Assembly: GCA_964468185.1 (NCBI GenBank)
Contig: CAYXTR010000005.1
Location: 102,805-166,804, forward strand
From: JANQFV01 sp964468185
GTDB taxonomy: Bacteria > Planctomycetota > Phycisphaerae > UBA1845 > Fen-1342
Reading direction: 5' to 3'
DNA length: 64,000 nt
Positions 53,595 through 62,069 of the stretch are shown here, piece by piece (positions within the stretch are counted from its first letter, which is position 1; every line of letters starts with the position of its first letter). The notes beneath the pieces are model-generated. The model worked only from the letters and a program-made list of their open reading frames with translations, ran no database searches and was not told the origin of the DNA. The position numbers and the translations under genes are program-made.

Positions 53595-53717
53595 GGGAAC
53601 AACCGGAAAAGGGGCCGGCCGGCCGGGGTGTTGCAGCCGGCGACGATTTGATTCGGATGACCAGTAAGGCTGAAACGCTCACAATCGCTTCCGCAAACGA
53701 GGTCCAAATTGGGCGAG

Positions 53718-53745
53718 AGTGTACCGGTGTTTTCGTGCTTGTAAA
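53718..53745 (-). promoter_or_regulatory. Promoter for the AsnRS-related gene
   Basis: On the minus strand TTTACA (53740-53745), a 16-nt spacer and TACACT (53718-53723) make a good sigma70-type pair. Transcription would begin near 53711 and give a leader of about 298 nt containing both T1 and T2. Confidence 0.65.
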
Positions 53746-53814
53746 TAGAAAAGCGAGAAAAAAAGACGTGGTAGCCACCAGTGTCTGTGAGTTCCTTACC
53801 AAGCCTGCGCGTCT

Positions 53815-54336
53815 TCAGGTGCTTTCACGCAGTTGCTTGATAAACCCGTTGAGGATTGGTCGAGGGATACTGGCGATGGCTTTGGGCGGCACTTCGTCCA
53901 TGGCAATGCGCTCGAGGTACTGTTCGGCGCGGGAGAAGTCGCGCCGAATCTCGGTCGCCAGCTCTTCGGCTTCATCGAGCTCGCCCTCGTGCATGGCGAG
54001 CAGGTATTCGTTGACGAGCGTCTCGACGTCGGTCGGCAATCGCGCGTCCCCCTCCGGCATGGGGCTTGGTGTTTGGGAGCGCGTGTCTTCTGCGGGCAGG
54101 TCATCGCCTTCGCCGCGCAATGTTCGCGCCACGTTACGGCTCTCTTCCATCAGCTTCTCGCGCTGCTGCTCGTCCTGTTCGTCGACTGGTGACAGACGCA
54201 GGGGTTCGATGTCTTCGTCCGGCGTGGGGATATAGACGCTGTTCTTGCAGGACGGGCACTTGCCGCGTTTTCCGGCGTGTTCGTCGGGAGCCTTGATCTT
54301 CTTGCCGCAATGGCTGCAATGAAACTCGATTGGCAT
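53815..54336 (-). CDS. Zn-ribbon protein with C-terminal helical domain
   Basis: A 173-residue cytoplasmic protein. The N-terminus 'FHCSHCGKKIKAPDEHAGKR' continues to 'GKCPSCKNSV', giving four Cys of a zinc-ribbon frequently seen at the start of planctomycete proteins. The middle is acidic and charged ('PDEDIEPLRLSPVDEQDEQQ'), followed by a helical domain ('TDVETLVNEYLLAMHEGELD'). ATG 54336 follows GAGGTGA; the codon before it (54339) is GTG and less likely. Function unknown. It is downstream of der on the same strand. Confidence 0.72.
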   Translation of the reverse strand: MPIEFHCSHCGKKIKAPDEHAGKRGKCPSCKNSVYIPTPDEDIEPLRLSPVDEQDEQQREKLMEESRNVARTLRGEGDDLPAEDTRSQTPSPMPEGDARLPTDVETLVNEYLLAMHEGELDEAEELATEIRRDFSRAEQYLERIAMDEVPPKAIASIPRPILNGFIKQLREST

Positions 54337-54430
54337 CACGTCACCTCATCTTTTGAGTGCGCTGCACATTATATCGTCGTTTGGCGGCAGCGAAATCCGG
54401 GAGAACGGGGACGCGATGCGGTGCGCCCGG

Positions 54431-55753
54431 TCAGCGGGTCTCGGCCCGCGGCCGGAAGAGGAGCCGGATGGGGACCTCGGCGAAGGGCGTGAGTTCGCGC
54501 AGGCGATTCTGCATGAAACGCCGGTATTCGTCTCGCACAAGGCCAGGATCATTGCAGAACATGACGATTGTCGGCGGGGCTACGGCGACCTGCGTCGCGT
54601 AATACACGCGTACGGCTTTCGTGCCGCGCTTCGGGCTCGGCCCGCGCAGTGCGAGAATTTGCTCCAGGGCCTTATTGAGCTGGCCAGTACTGATGCGCGT
54701 GTGGGCTTGCTGGTGCAGACCGAGTGCCACGTCGACTGCCTGGTCCACGTTGCGACCGGTTTTCGCCGTCATGAACGTGATCGGTGCATAGTTCAGTGCC
54801 GGCAGCACCCCGGTGAGATACTCGGCGAATTCCTCAGGTGTGGCGAGGTCGCGCGCCAGGTCCCATTTGTTGATCGCGATGACCACCGGTTTGAACTCGT
54901 CGAGTACCGCCCGTGCCAGCTTCAGGTCCACCTCCGCGACCGGTACCATCGCGTCGATCAGCAACATCACCACGTCGGACCGACGAATCGATCGCAGCGC
55001 CCGGCTGTACGAGTAGAAGTCGATATCGTCCATGCTGGACTTCTTGCGCACGCCGGCCGTGTCGATCGCGACAAACTGGCGCCCATCTCTTTCGAAGCGG
55101 ACATCAACGGCGTCGCGGGTGGTGCCGGGAATTTCACTGACAATCATGCGATCTTCGCCGGCCAGCATGTTGACGAGCGTACTCTTGCCGGCGTTGCGCT
55201 TACCGACGATGGCGAGCTTCATGACCGGAGTCTGAGGCGGCCTGGCAGCGGTGCCGTCGCCCAGGTGTGGACGGAGGCGCTCCAGAATCTCCGAGCGGCC
55301 GCGACCGTGTAGTGCGGCAACCAGAACCGGTTCGCCGAAACCAAGCCGGGCGAACTCTGCGGCCTCAGCCTCGTGCCGAGGATCGTCGACTTTGTTGGCA
55401 AGCATGATGACGGGCGTTTCCGTGCGACGCAGTCGCTCGGCGACTTCCTGGTCCAGTGCAGTGATGCCGCCCTCGACGTCGCCCACGAAGAGGATCACAT
55501 TGGCGCGCTCGATGGCGAAGCGGATCTGTCCTTCGACATGCTCCTCGAGGTTGTCGTCGTCGACGATGCCGATGCCGCCGGTATCAACCAGTTCGAAGAC
55601 GAGATCATCCTGTTCGACCAGCGTGGAGACGCGGTCGCGCGTAATGCCGGAGCGTGGATCGACAATGCTGATTCGGTGACCGGAGAGCATGTTGAGCAGG
55701 GAGCTCTTGCCGACATTCGGGCGACCGACAATGACAACGAGTGGTACGGACAT
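54431..55753 (-). CDS. der: Ribosome biogenesis GTPase Der
   Basis: The essential tandem GTPase for 50S maturation. The 440-residue product has two G domains (G1 'GRPNVGKSSLLNMLSG' and 'GKRNAGKSTLVNMLAG'; G3 'VDTGGIG' and 'IDTAGVRKKS'; G4 'ANKVDD' and 'INKWDL') and the C-terminal KH-like domain ('GTKAVRVYYATQVAVAPPTI'). Domain order and length are normal. The start at 55753 has no obvious Shine-Dalgarno sequence but begins the first G domain at the expected position. It is a stand-alone gene. Confidence 0.97.
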   Translation of the reverse strand: MSVPLVVIVGRPNVGKSSLLNMLSGHRISIVDPRSGITRDRVSTLVEQDDLVFELVDTGGIGIVDDDNLEEHVEGQIRFAIERANVILFVGDVEGGITALDQEVAERLRRTETPVIMLANKVDDPRHEAEAAEFARLGFGEPVLVAALHGRGRSEILERLRPHLGDGTAARPPQTPVMKLAIVGKRNAGKSTLVNMLAGEDRMIVSEIPGTTRDAVDVRFERDGRQFVAIDTAGVRKKSSMDDIDFYSYSRALRSIRRSDVVMLLIDAMVPVAEVDLKLARAVLDEFKPVVIAINKWDLARDLATPEEFAEYLTGVLPALNYAPITFMTAKTGRNVDQAVDVALGLHQQAHTRISTGQLNKALEQILALRGPSPKRGTKAVRVYYATQVAVAPPTIVMFCNDPGLVRDEYRRFMQNRLRELTPFAEVPIRLLFRPRAETR

Positions 55754-55915
55754 GCGCGGGATGATACGCAGAACGTGAGAGAGGAGCCAACAGTGGGTGG
55801 AGGATCCCGGCGCGCAGGCTCCACGGCGCTAGTTCTCTGGCGGTAGTGTTCGATGCGTGGGCCGCGACACCGGCCGCGGACCACTGAGCCCGCTTTCCGT
55901 GCGGGCGAGCGTGTC

Positions 55916-56566
55916 TCAGGCCACCGAGCGGCTGCGATAGCGCCGATAATGGCCCTTGCGTCGCGTGCTGGCCAGCCCCGTCTGCACGAGCTCGTGCGTG
56001 CGGACTACGTCGCAACCCTTGGCGGCGAGCTGGCGCAGGGCCATATCGCCGTCCTCCTCGTTCCACCAGCCGCAGGCATCACGCACCACGGCGACCTGCC
56101 GGTGGCGCAGCAGCGAGCCCAGGGCGAGCAGGCGGATCGAGGTTTCGAGCCCGACGCCGAACAGCACGAAACGCCGAGCCGGCATTTCGGTCAGCAGGCG
56201 GTCGAGTTTCGGGTTGGAGAACGGGTCGCGGCTTTCCTTGACCAGGATCACCTGCTGGTGGCGCTTGAGCACGTCGAGTGCCACGCAGAGGCAGTTATCC
56301 GAGTCAATGAACTTTCGCTGTGGCAGCAAGGTACAGGACAGCTTGCGTTGTCCCAGTGTGCCGACCACGCACTCTCGCGATGGCAACCCGCGCACGTCTG
56401 CCGGTCGGCGCGCTTCGACGCAGGAAATGGTGGGGATCTTGGCCCACCGTGCGTATGCCATCAGATGTTTGATGTTGGGGGTGATCCGGCTGGCGTTGAG
56501 TACCCGGCAGGCGCCGCTCGGATCGAGGTAGTCACGCTGTGTTGCTACATCTACGAACACATCCAC
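55916..56566 (-). CDS. Isochorismatase-fold protein with Ser for the catalytic Cys
   Basis: A 216-residue cysteine-hydrolase-like protein. From GTG 56566 it starts 'VDVFVDVATQRDYLDPSGAC', matching the catalytic Asp region of the isochorismatase/nicotinamidase family. 'LVKESRDPFSNPKLDRLL' supplies the Lys. The nucleophile loop, normally GVxTDxCV, is 'GVGLETSIRLLA', with Ser at the Cys position, followed by 'VAVVRDACG', the usual strand. The C-terminal ~40 residues are basic. The frame extends upstream to 56782 but that part is not family-like. Either a Ser-type hydrolase or a non-catalytic member. It is divergent from the phosphohexomutase gene. Confidence 0.75.
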   Translation of the reverse strand: MDVFVDVATQRDYLDPSGACRVLNASRITPNIKHLMAYARWAKIPTISCVEARRPADVRGLPSRECVVGTLGQRKLSCTLLPQRKFIDSDNCLCVALDVLKRHQQVILVKESRDPFSNPKLDRLLTEMPARRFVLFGVGLETSIRLLALGSLLRHRQVAVVRDACGWWNEEDGDMALRQLAAKGCDVVRTHELVQTGLASTRRKGHYRRYRSRSVA

Positions 56567-57097
56567 GTTTGCTTCTCTTCTGCGCGCTGCACCCACGGCG
56601 CAGTCCCTCCGGAAAGTGACAGCTTGAGCGGTCGGACGACCGCGCGGCGTCGGTCCTGGTGATATGCTTCTTACTTGACCGTTGCGCTTTTCTTCACTTG
56701 TGATCTGATCGGATCGGCAGAATTGCCAACCACTTTCGCCTCCGCTGTGGGCAATTCTAGTCGTGCGTGCGTGCGGGATCAATGAAAAAAACGTGAGGCT
56801 TATTGCGCTAAGGCCCGGTTAAGAAACGAATTGCGCAGACGTTGGCGGACCCCGGCCGCACGAAGTGTTGTATTATCCGGCGTAGCCCGCGCGGCGCGGC
56901 CGCGCGATTTCTGGTCGCCTGAAAACGTTGAAACCGTTCATTTCCGATAATGTTGTACCCGGCCAAGGGTCCGCCGAGATTGCTTGCTGCCCATGAACGG
57001 TTCGCATAACCTCCTGCGTTCGCAGACCTCGTTGGTCCGAGGAGGTAGTCAAGGGGTGCGGAGTGGTAAGCTCTATGCGGCGTGCGGGAGTCGGGAT
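56567..57097. other. 531-bp divergent region between the isochorismatase-fold and phosphohexomutase genes
   Basis: It holds the start regions of both genes. A GCGCGGC/GCCGCGC hairpin lies near 56889-56907, and the ordered inverted repeats at 56932-57045 are described separately. TATTAT lies near 56872 as a possible rightward -10 box without a clear -35. No gene is believable here. Confidence 0.45.
56932..57045 (+). promoter_or_regulatory. Structured 5' leader candidate for the phosphohexomutase gene
   Basis: AACCGTTCAT (56932-56941) pairs with ATGAACGGTT (56993-57002), enclosing a small ACCC/GGGT hairpin. Directly after it CCTCCT (57010-57015) pairs with AGGAGG (57040-57045), enclosing two short hairpins (CTGC-gttc-GCAG and GACC-tcgtt-GGTC). 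AGGAGG is also the best Shine-Dalgarno-like sequence here, so pairing could hide it. Confidence 0.4.
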
Positions 57098-58432
57098 ATG
57101 GCGTTGATGGTGGGTGTCTCGGGTGTACGCGGCATCGTAGGGGAGACGCTGACGCCCGAGGTCGCGCTTCAGTTCGCGCAGGCTTATGGCACGTTGCTGG
57201 AAGGCGGGCGTGTTGTGCTGGCGCGGGACTCGCGGCCGTCGGGGACGATGTTCGCCGGCGCTGCCCTCGCCGGGCTGACTGCCGCCGGTTGCGAGGTTAC
57301 ACAACTCGGTCTCGTGATGACCCCGACGGTCGGTCGGGCCATACGTGACGGTGGCTACCGCGGCGGCATGATCATCACCGCAAGCCACAACCCGACGGAA
57401 TACAACGGGTTGAAGTTCCTGGACGACATTGGCGTCGCGCCGGATCCTGCAAAAGCCGCGCGGATCGCCGAGATTCGGAACGAGGGCAGCTATCGCTTCT
57501 CCGGCGCGGGCTTCGGGGCGCCGATGGTGGACGACCGCGCTGGCGAGCGACACGTGCAAGCGGTCGTGGACGCGGTGGAAGTGGATTTGGCCAGTCTGCG
57601 CGGCATGAAGGTGGTCCTGGACAGCATCAATGGGGCCGGCTGCGAGCATTCGCCAGGCTTGTTGCACGAACTCGGCTGTGATGTGGTGCATCTCAATGGC
57701 GCGCCCAGCGGGGTGTTCGCTCATCGTCCCGAACCGATACGTGAGAATCTTGAATCACTATGTGATGCGGTTCGCCGGGAGGGTACTGCAATCGGCTTCG
57801 CGCAGGATCCGGATGCGGATCGGCTGGCGATCGTGGATGAGCAGGGCAACTACATCGGTGAGGAATACACGCTGGCGCTGGCGGTGCGCTCCGTCCTGAT
57901 GCGGCGGCCGGGGCCGGTGGCGGCCAATCTCAGTACCTCGCGGATGATTGATGATCTTGCCGATCAGTATGGCGTCGTGGTTCACCGTACGCCGGTGGGA
58001 GAGGCACATGTTGCGCGTGGGATGATTGCGCAGCAGTGCGTGATCGGTGGTGAGGGGAACGGTGGCGTGATCGACCCGCGCATTTGTTACGTGCGGGATA
58101 GTCTGTCTGCGATGAGCCTCGTGTTGCAACTGATGGCGACAACGGGCCGCGCGGTGAGCGAGCTCGTAGCCGAATTGCCGCGCTACGCGTCTGTGAAACA
58201 GAAGATCGAGATGACCCGGGAGCAGGTCGCGCCAGGGATCGATTCCGTTGCCCGGTGCTTTGCGGATCGCCAGCCCAACACGGCCGATGGGGTCCGCATC
58301 GACTTTGAGGAGGGCTGGGTGCATTTGCGGGCCTCGAACACGGAACCGATCGTTCGCGTCATCGCGGAAGCCGATAATGAAGAGAGGGCCCGTAGTCTGG
58401 TTGAGCGGGTTCGGACTGCCGCCGGGCTGTAG
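57098..58432 (+). CDS. Phosphohexomutase (GlmM/PMM-PGM family)
   Basis: An alpha-D-phosphohexomutase that interconverts 1- and 6-phosphosugars, probably glucosamine or mannose/glucose phosphates. The 444-residue product has the catalytic Ser loop 'TASHNPTEYNG', metal loop 'DPDADRLAIVD', sugar-binding 'GEGNGG' and phosphate loop 'RASNTEPIVRV'. Length matches GlmM. ATG 57098 has GGGAG upstream and starts 'MALMVGVSGVRGIVG', where the family begins. GTG 57056 would add 14 residues and use AGGAGG. It is 81 bp ahead of the glucan phosphorylase gene, so glycogen or cell-wall sugar metabolism are both plausible. Confidence 0.85.
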   Translation: MALMVGVSGVRGIVGETLTPEVALQFAQAYGTLLEGGRVVLARDSRPSGTMFAGAALAGLTAAGCEVTQLGLVMTPTVGRAIRDGGYRGGMIITASHNPTEYNGLKFLDDIGVAPDPAKAARIAEIRNEGSYRFSGAGFGAPMVDDRAGERHVQAVVDAVEVDLASLRGMKVVLDSINGAGCEHSPGLLHELGCDVVHLNGAPSGVFAHRPEPIRENLESLCDAVRREGTAIGFAQDPDADRLAIVDEQGNYIGEEYTLALAVRSVLMRRPGPVAANLSTSRMIDDLADQYGVVVHRTPVGEAHVARGMIAQQCVIGGEGNGGVIDPRICYVRDSLSAMSLVLQLMATTGRAVSELVAELPRYASVKQKIEMTREQVAPGIDSVARCFADRQPNTADGVRIDFEEGWVHLRASNTEPIVRVIAEADNEERARSLVERVRTAAGL

Positions 58433-58513
58433 CCGGTCAGAGCCGTGGACCCGCCGGGCCACGCGCGGCCTGAAGGTCATCCCAATGACCGCTGATTAAC
58501 TGGAAGGTGTTGC

Positions 58514-61129
58514 ATGACGGTTGAGACACAACCTGTGACGGATACTCCCCAGACTCCGCATCAGGATCCGCATATGAAGACAGTGCGTCCGTTTGTAATC
58601 GTCCCGAAACTGCCCGAACTGCTCGAGCCGCTGCGACAAGTGGCTTACAACCTGTGGTGGTCGTGGAACCCGGCGGCGACCGACCTGTTTCGCCGGTTGG
58701 ATATCGACCTATGGCGGCGGGTGGGGCACAACCCGGTTGCCTTGTTGCAGCAGGTCAGCCAGGAGCGGCTGGAGCAAGCTGCCCGGGACGATGGTTATGT
58801 CGCGGCGCTGTGTCGAGTCATGGACAACTTCTACGTCTATATCAACGGGCGTACCTGGTTTGACGAGCAGTATCCCGAGCAGAAGGGGGGCACGATCGCG
58901 TATTTTTCGGCCGAGTTCGGCCTGCATGAGAGCATGCCGATCTACTCGGGCGGTCTGGGCGTGCTCGCGGGCGATCATCTGAAGAGTGCTTCGGACCTGG
59001 GCATTCCGATGGTTGGCGTGGGGTTGGCCTATCGGCAGGGCTATTTTACGCAGCAGCTTACGGAGGACGGCTGGCAGCTCGAGAGTTATCCGGTGTATGA
59101 CGTGCACCAGTGGTGTGCATCGCCCGTACCCGACAAGGATGGGAATCAGCTCAAGATCTCGGTCTATTTCGGTCTGCACCAGGTTTGGGCGGCCGTTTGG
59201 CTCGTGTATGTCGGTCGCGTGAAGCTCTACTTGCTGGACATGGATGTGCCGGAAAACTCGCCGGAGTATCGCGGGATTACGGCGCGGCTGTATGGCGGTG
59301 ACCGGTTGATGCGCATCCGGCAGGAAATACTGCTGGGCATTGGCGGCTTGCGTGCTCTGAAGGCCATCGGAATCGAACCGACCGTATGCCATATGAATGA
59401 GGGGCACGCGGCGTTTCTGGCACTCGAGCGCGTGCGCATGGCGATGCATGAGAAGGGCTTGAGTTACCGCGCGGCGCGCGAGGCTGCCTTTGGCAGCAAT
59501 ATCTTCACGACGCACACGCCGGTGCCGGCCGGCATCGACCGTTTCGATCCCAAGTTGGTTGTGCAGCAACTAGGCTGGATGGCACATGAGCTTGGCATCG
59601 ATGTGAAGGAGCTTCTGGCCTTCGGACGGGAGCATGCGGACCGCGAGGAGGAGGAGTTCTGTATGCCCCTGCTGGCGCTGCGCATGGCCTATCGCAGCAA
59701 CGGGGTCAGCAAGCTGCATGGCGACGTAGCCCGCGGGATGTGGCAGAACTACTGGCCGGGCATACCCCGCGACGAAGTACCGATCGATCACGTTACCAAT
59801 GGGATTCACGTACGCACCTGGACCGGGCCGGAGATGGCGGATTTGCTCGATCAGTATCTGGCGCCCGGTTGGCCGGAGGCAACGGAAGACGATCCCATCT
59901 GGTCCCGCATCAAAGAAATCCCGGATGCGGAGCTGTGGCGCGTGCATGTGCGGCGGCGCGAGTGGATGATCGCGGCGATTCGTCGCCGGTTGCGCGGGCA
60001 ATACAAGGGACGCGGTGCCCCGCCGGCCGAGATTAAGGCCGCTGACGAGGTGCTGGATCCGGAGGCGTTAACCATTGGCTTTGCCCGGCGGTTTGCGCCC
60101 TACAAACGCGCGACACTGCTGTTCCGCAACCTGGATCGGCTGCGCGCGCTGGTCGCCGACAAAGACAAGCCGGTGCAGTTTGTCTTTGCCGGCAAGGCCC
60201 ACCCGCACGACGGGGCTGGCAAGGAGCTGATCAAACAGATCGCGATCATCTGTGCCCGCCCTGAGTTCAAACGGCGCATCGTCTTTCTCGAGAACTACGA
60301 CATGTCCATTGCACGCGTTCTCGTCCAGGGTGTCGACGTGTGGCTGAACAACCCGTTGCGTTTGCACGAGGCGAGCGGGACAAGCGGAATGAAGGTTCCG
60401 GCTAACGGCGGCTTGAATCTCTCCTGTGTAGATGGCTGGTGGCCTGAAGCCTACAACGGAGAGAACGGTTGGTCGATCGGTGACGGGCGCGTCTATGACG
60501 ATCTCGGCTACCAGGACCACGTCGAAAGCGAGTCGCTGTACAACCTGCTGGAGCGCGAGATCGTCCCGACGTTCTATGAGCGCGGCGAGGACGACCTGCC
60601 GCGCAAGTGGATTGCCAAAGTCAAGAACTCAATGTCGACGATCGTGCCGCAGTTCAACACGAACCGCATGTTGCGGGACTATACGCGAAAGATGTATCTG
60701 CCCGCACTCCAACGCACCCGCAAGGTGTGGGAGGATGATTTCTCGCTGGCAAGGTCCATGGCAACATGGAAGGACCGGCTGCGTGCCCACTGGCGCGACG
60801 TGCGTGTTACTGACGTGCAGGCCGAGTTGCCCGAGAAACTGAAAGTCGGCGACAGCCTGAAGGTGCGCGCGTGCGTGCACCTGGGCTTGATCTCGCCGGA
60901 GGATGTCGGCGTCGAGGCGTACTGGGGGCCGCTCAGCCCGGAGGGTGAGATAACACAAGGCCAGGCGGTGCGGCTTACTTTTGCGAAGACGTCCAAGGAG
61001 GGCGAGCACTGGTTTGAAGGAAGCGTGCCATGTGAGATTAGCGGACGCAATGGCTACGCCGTCCGTGTTGTGCCGAGCTACGCGGATCCGGCTGACCGTT
61101 TTGATCAGGGTTTGGTCGTATGGGGTTGA
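58514..61129 (+). CDS. glgP: Alpha-glucan phosphorylase, short DUF3417 type
   Basis: A PLP-dependent enzyme releasing glucose 1-phosphate from glycogen or maltodextrins (GT35). The 871-residue product has the N-terminal DUF3417 region of the AgpA/Thermotoga type ('LEPLRQVAYNLWWSWNPAAT'), 'AYFSAEFGLHESMPIYSGGL' with substrate residues, 'NEGHAAFLALER', 'RRFAPYKRATLL' and the PLP Lys in 'EASGTSGMKVPANGG'. ATG 58514 has GGAAGG upstream. A C-terminal beta domain ends the protein. Its product fits the adjacent phosphohexomutase (Glc-1-P to Glc-6-P), so the two may form one pathway. Confidence 0.95.
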   Translation: MTVETQPVTDTPQTPHQDPHMKTVRPFVIVPKLPELLEPLRQVAYNLWWSWNPAATDLFRRLDIDLWRRVGHNPVALLQQVSQERLEQAARDDGYVAALCRVMDNFYVYINGRTWFDEQYPEQKGGTIAYFSAEFGLHESMPIYSGGLGVLAGDHLKSASDLGIPMVGVGLAYRQGYFTQQLTEDGWQLESYPVYDVHQWCASPVPDKDGNQLKISVYFGLHQVWAAVWLVYVGRVKLYLLDMDVPENSPEYRGITARLYGGDRLMRIRQEILLGIGGLRALKAIGIEPTVCHMNEGHAAFLALERVRMAMHEKGLSYRAAREAAFGSNIFTTHTPVPAGIDRFDPKLVVQQLGWMAHELGIDVKELLAFGREHADREEEEFCMPLLALRMAYRSNGVSKLHGDVARGMWQNYWPGIPRDEVPIDHVTNGIHVRTWTGPEMADLLDQYLAPGWPEATEDDPIWSRIKEIPDAELWRVHVRRREWMIAAIRRRLRGQYKGRGAPPAEIKAADEVLDPEALTIGFARRFAPYKRATLLFRNLDRLRALVADKDKPVQFVFAGKAHPHDGAGKELIKQIAIICARPEFKRRIVFLENYDMSIARVLVQGVDVWLNNPLRLHEASGTSGMKVPANGGLNLSCVDGWWPEAYNGENGWSIGDGRVYDDLGYQDHVESESLYNLLEREIVPTFYERGEDDLPRKWIAKVKNSMSTIVPQFNTNRMLRDYTRKMYLPALQRTRKVWEDDFSLARSMATWKDRLRAHWRDVRVTDVQAELPEKLKVGDSLKVRACVHLGLISPEDVGVEAYWGPLSPEGEITQGQAVRLTFAKTSKEGEHWFEGSVPCEISGRNGYAVRVVPSYADPADRFDQGLVVWG

Positions 61130-61231
61130 GCAGGCCTACCAGTCGACCGCCATTGTGGCATCCCGTGTGCGGCTGCTGAGTCGGCCCTGCCAGCCTGAGC
61201 GGTATGAAAGGGATGTGAGGAGGAGTGCGTA

Positions 61232-61594
61232 ATGGCGGATGGTTCCGCGACGGTGGCGGATTTGCGCAAGCGGGTAGCGGACTTCGTCGCCGAGCGCGAG
61301 TGGCACAGCTACCACGATGCAAAGAACCTCTCCATGTCGATCGCTATCGAGGCTGCTGAACTGATGGAGCATTTTCAGTGGGTACGCTCGGACGAAGTGC
61401 CGGCCGTGGTTGTCGGCGAGCGTGCGCGCGCGGAGATTGTTGACGAGTTGGCGGACGTGGCGTGCTATCTGCTGGCGCTGACGAATATTCTCGACGTGGA
61501 CCTGTCGGACGCGGTGGCGGGCAAGATTGCGAAGAATGCCGCCAAATATCCTGTTGAGCGGTTCCGCGGGCGTTATTTCAAGCCGGGCGAGTAA
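61232..61594 (+). CDS. MazG-like nucleotide pyrophosphohydrolase
   Basis: A 120-residue house-cleaning enzyme that hydrolyses non-canonical nucleoside triphosphates to monophosphates. The helical metal motifs are 'SIAIEAAELMEHFQWV' (EXXE) and 'EIVDELADVACYLLALTNIL' (E/D pair). It resembles the RS21-C6/dCTPase branch. ATG 61232 has AGGAGG upstream. It follows the phosphorylase gene after 102 bp and ends 227 bp before the tRNA. Substrate not predictable. Confidence 0.9.
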   Translation: MADGSATVADLRKRVADFVAEREWHSYHDAKNLSMSIAIEAAELMEHFQWVRSDEVPAVVVGERARAEIVDELADVACYLLALTNILDVDLSDAVAGKIAKNAAKYPVERFRGRYFKPGE

Positions 61595-61821
61595 GTGAGC
61601 GGTGGGATGCGGGGCAATCGCCGGATTCTGGTCGGGGTGGATTGATCGAGGCATTGGGACGTGCAGCCAGGTGCCGAGACGCGTGCAGTTTCGGACGCCC
61701 GGATCTCACACGGCGTGAGGTGGGCGGGGCTTTGGCGTGGGGCAAATGCGCTTGTACACGGCATTTACGGGCGGTTGGCCCTTGACAGCGGATGGCGGCT
61801 TGCTACTGTCCGGGTTGCGAT

Positions 61822-61894
<73 letters not shown>

Positions 61895-61911
61895 GTTTCG
61901 GTAAGCTCCTT

Positions 61912-61943
61912 AGGGACAAGACATTACGGCTTGTCCCTTTTTT
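61912..61943 (+). terminator. Rho-independent terminator after the initiator tRNA
   Basis: AGGGACAAG (61912-61920) and CTTGTCCCT (61930-61938) form a perfect 9-bp stem with a 9-nt loop, followed by Ts through 61943. It ends tRNA transcription 18 nt past the tRNA. Confidence 0.93.
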
Positions 61944-62069
61944 GTGCGCCGACCGGAAACTGGGCAATTTGCAACTAATTTGCAACTACGCCCTGCAACG
62001 AATCCGGCCGGCCCGCCGCTCTCGGGATGGAACAAGCCACCAGGGACCGAGAGCGACGAGGAGCTTATC

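Noticed and set aside
53410..53802. 130-codon leftward frame across both terminators as a protein gene
   Set aside because: Composition is Pro/Arg/Ala-rich and the terminators are read as codons. Noted only as a possible translated leader, not annotated as a gene.
56932..57097. glmS-like ribozyme
   Set aside because: The gene is a phosphohexomutase, not glmS, and the ribozyme core sequences are not present. Only simple inverted repeats are seen.
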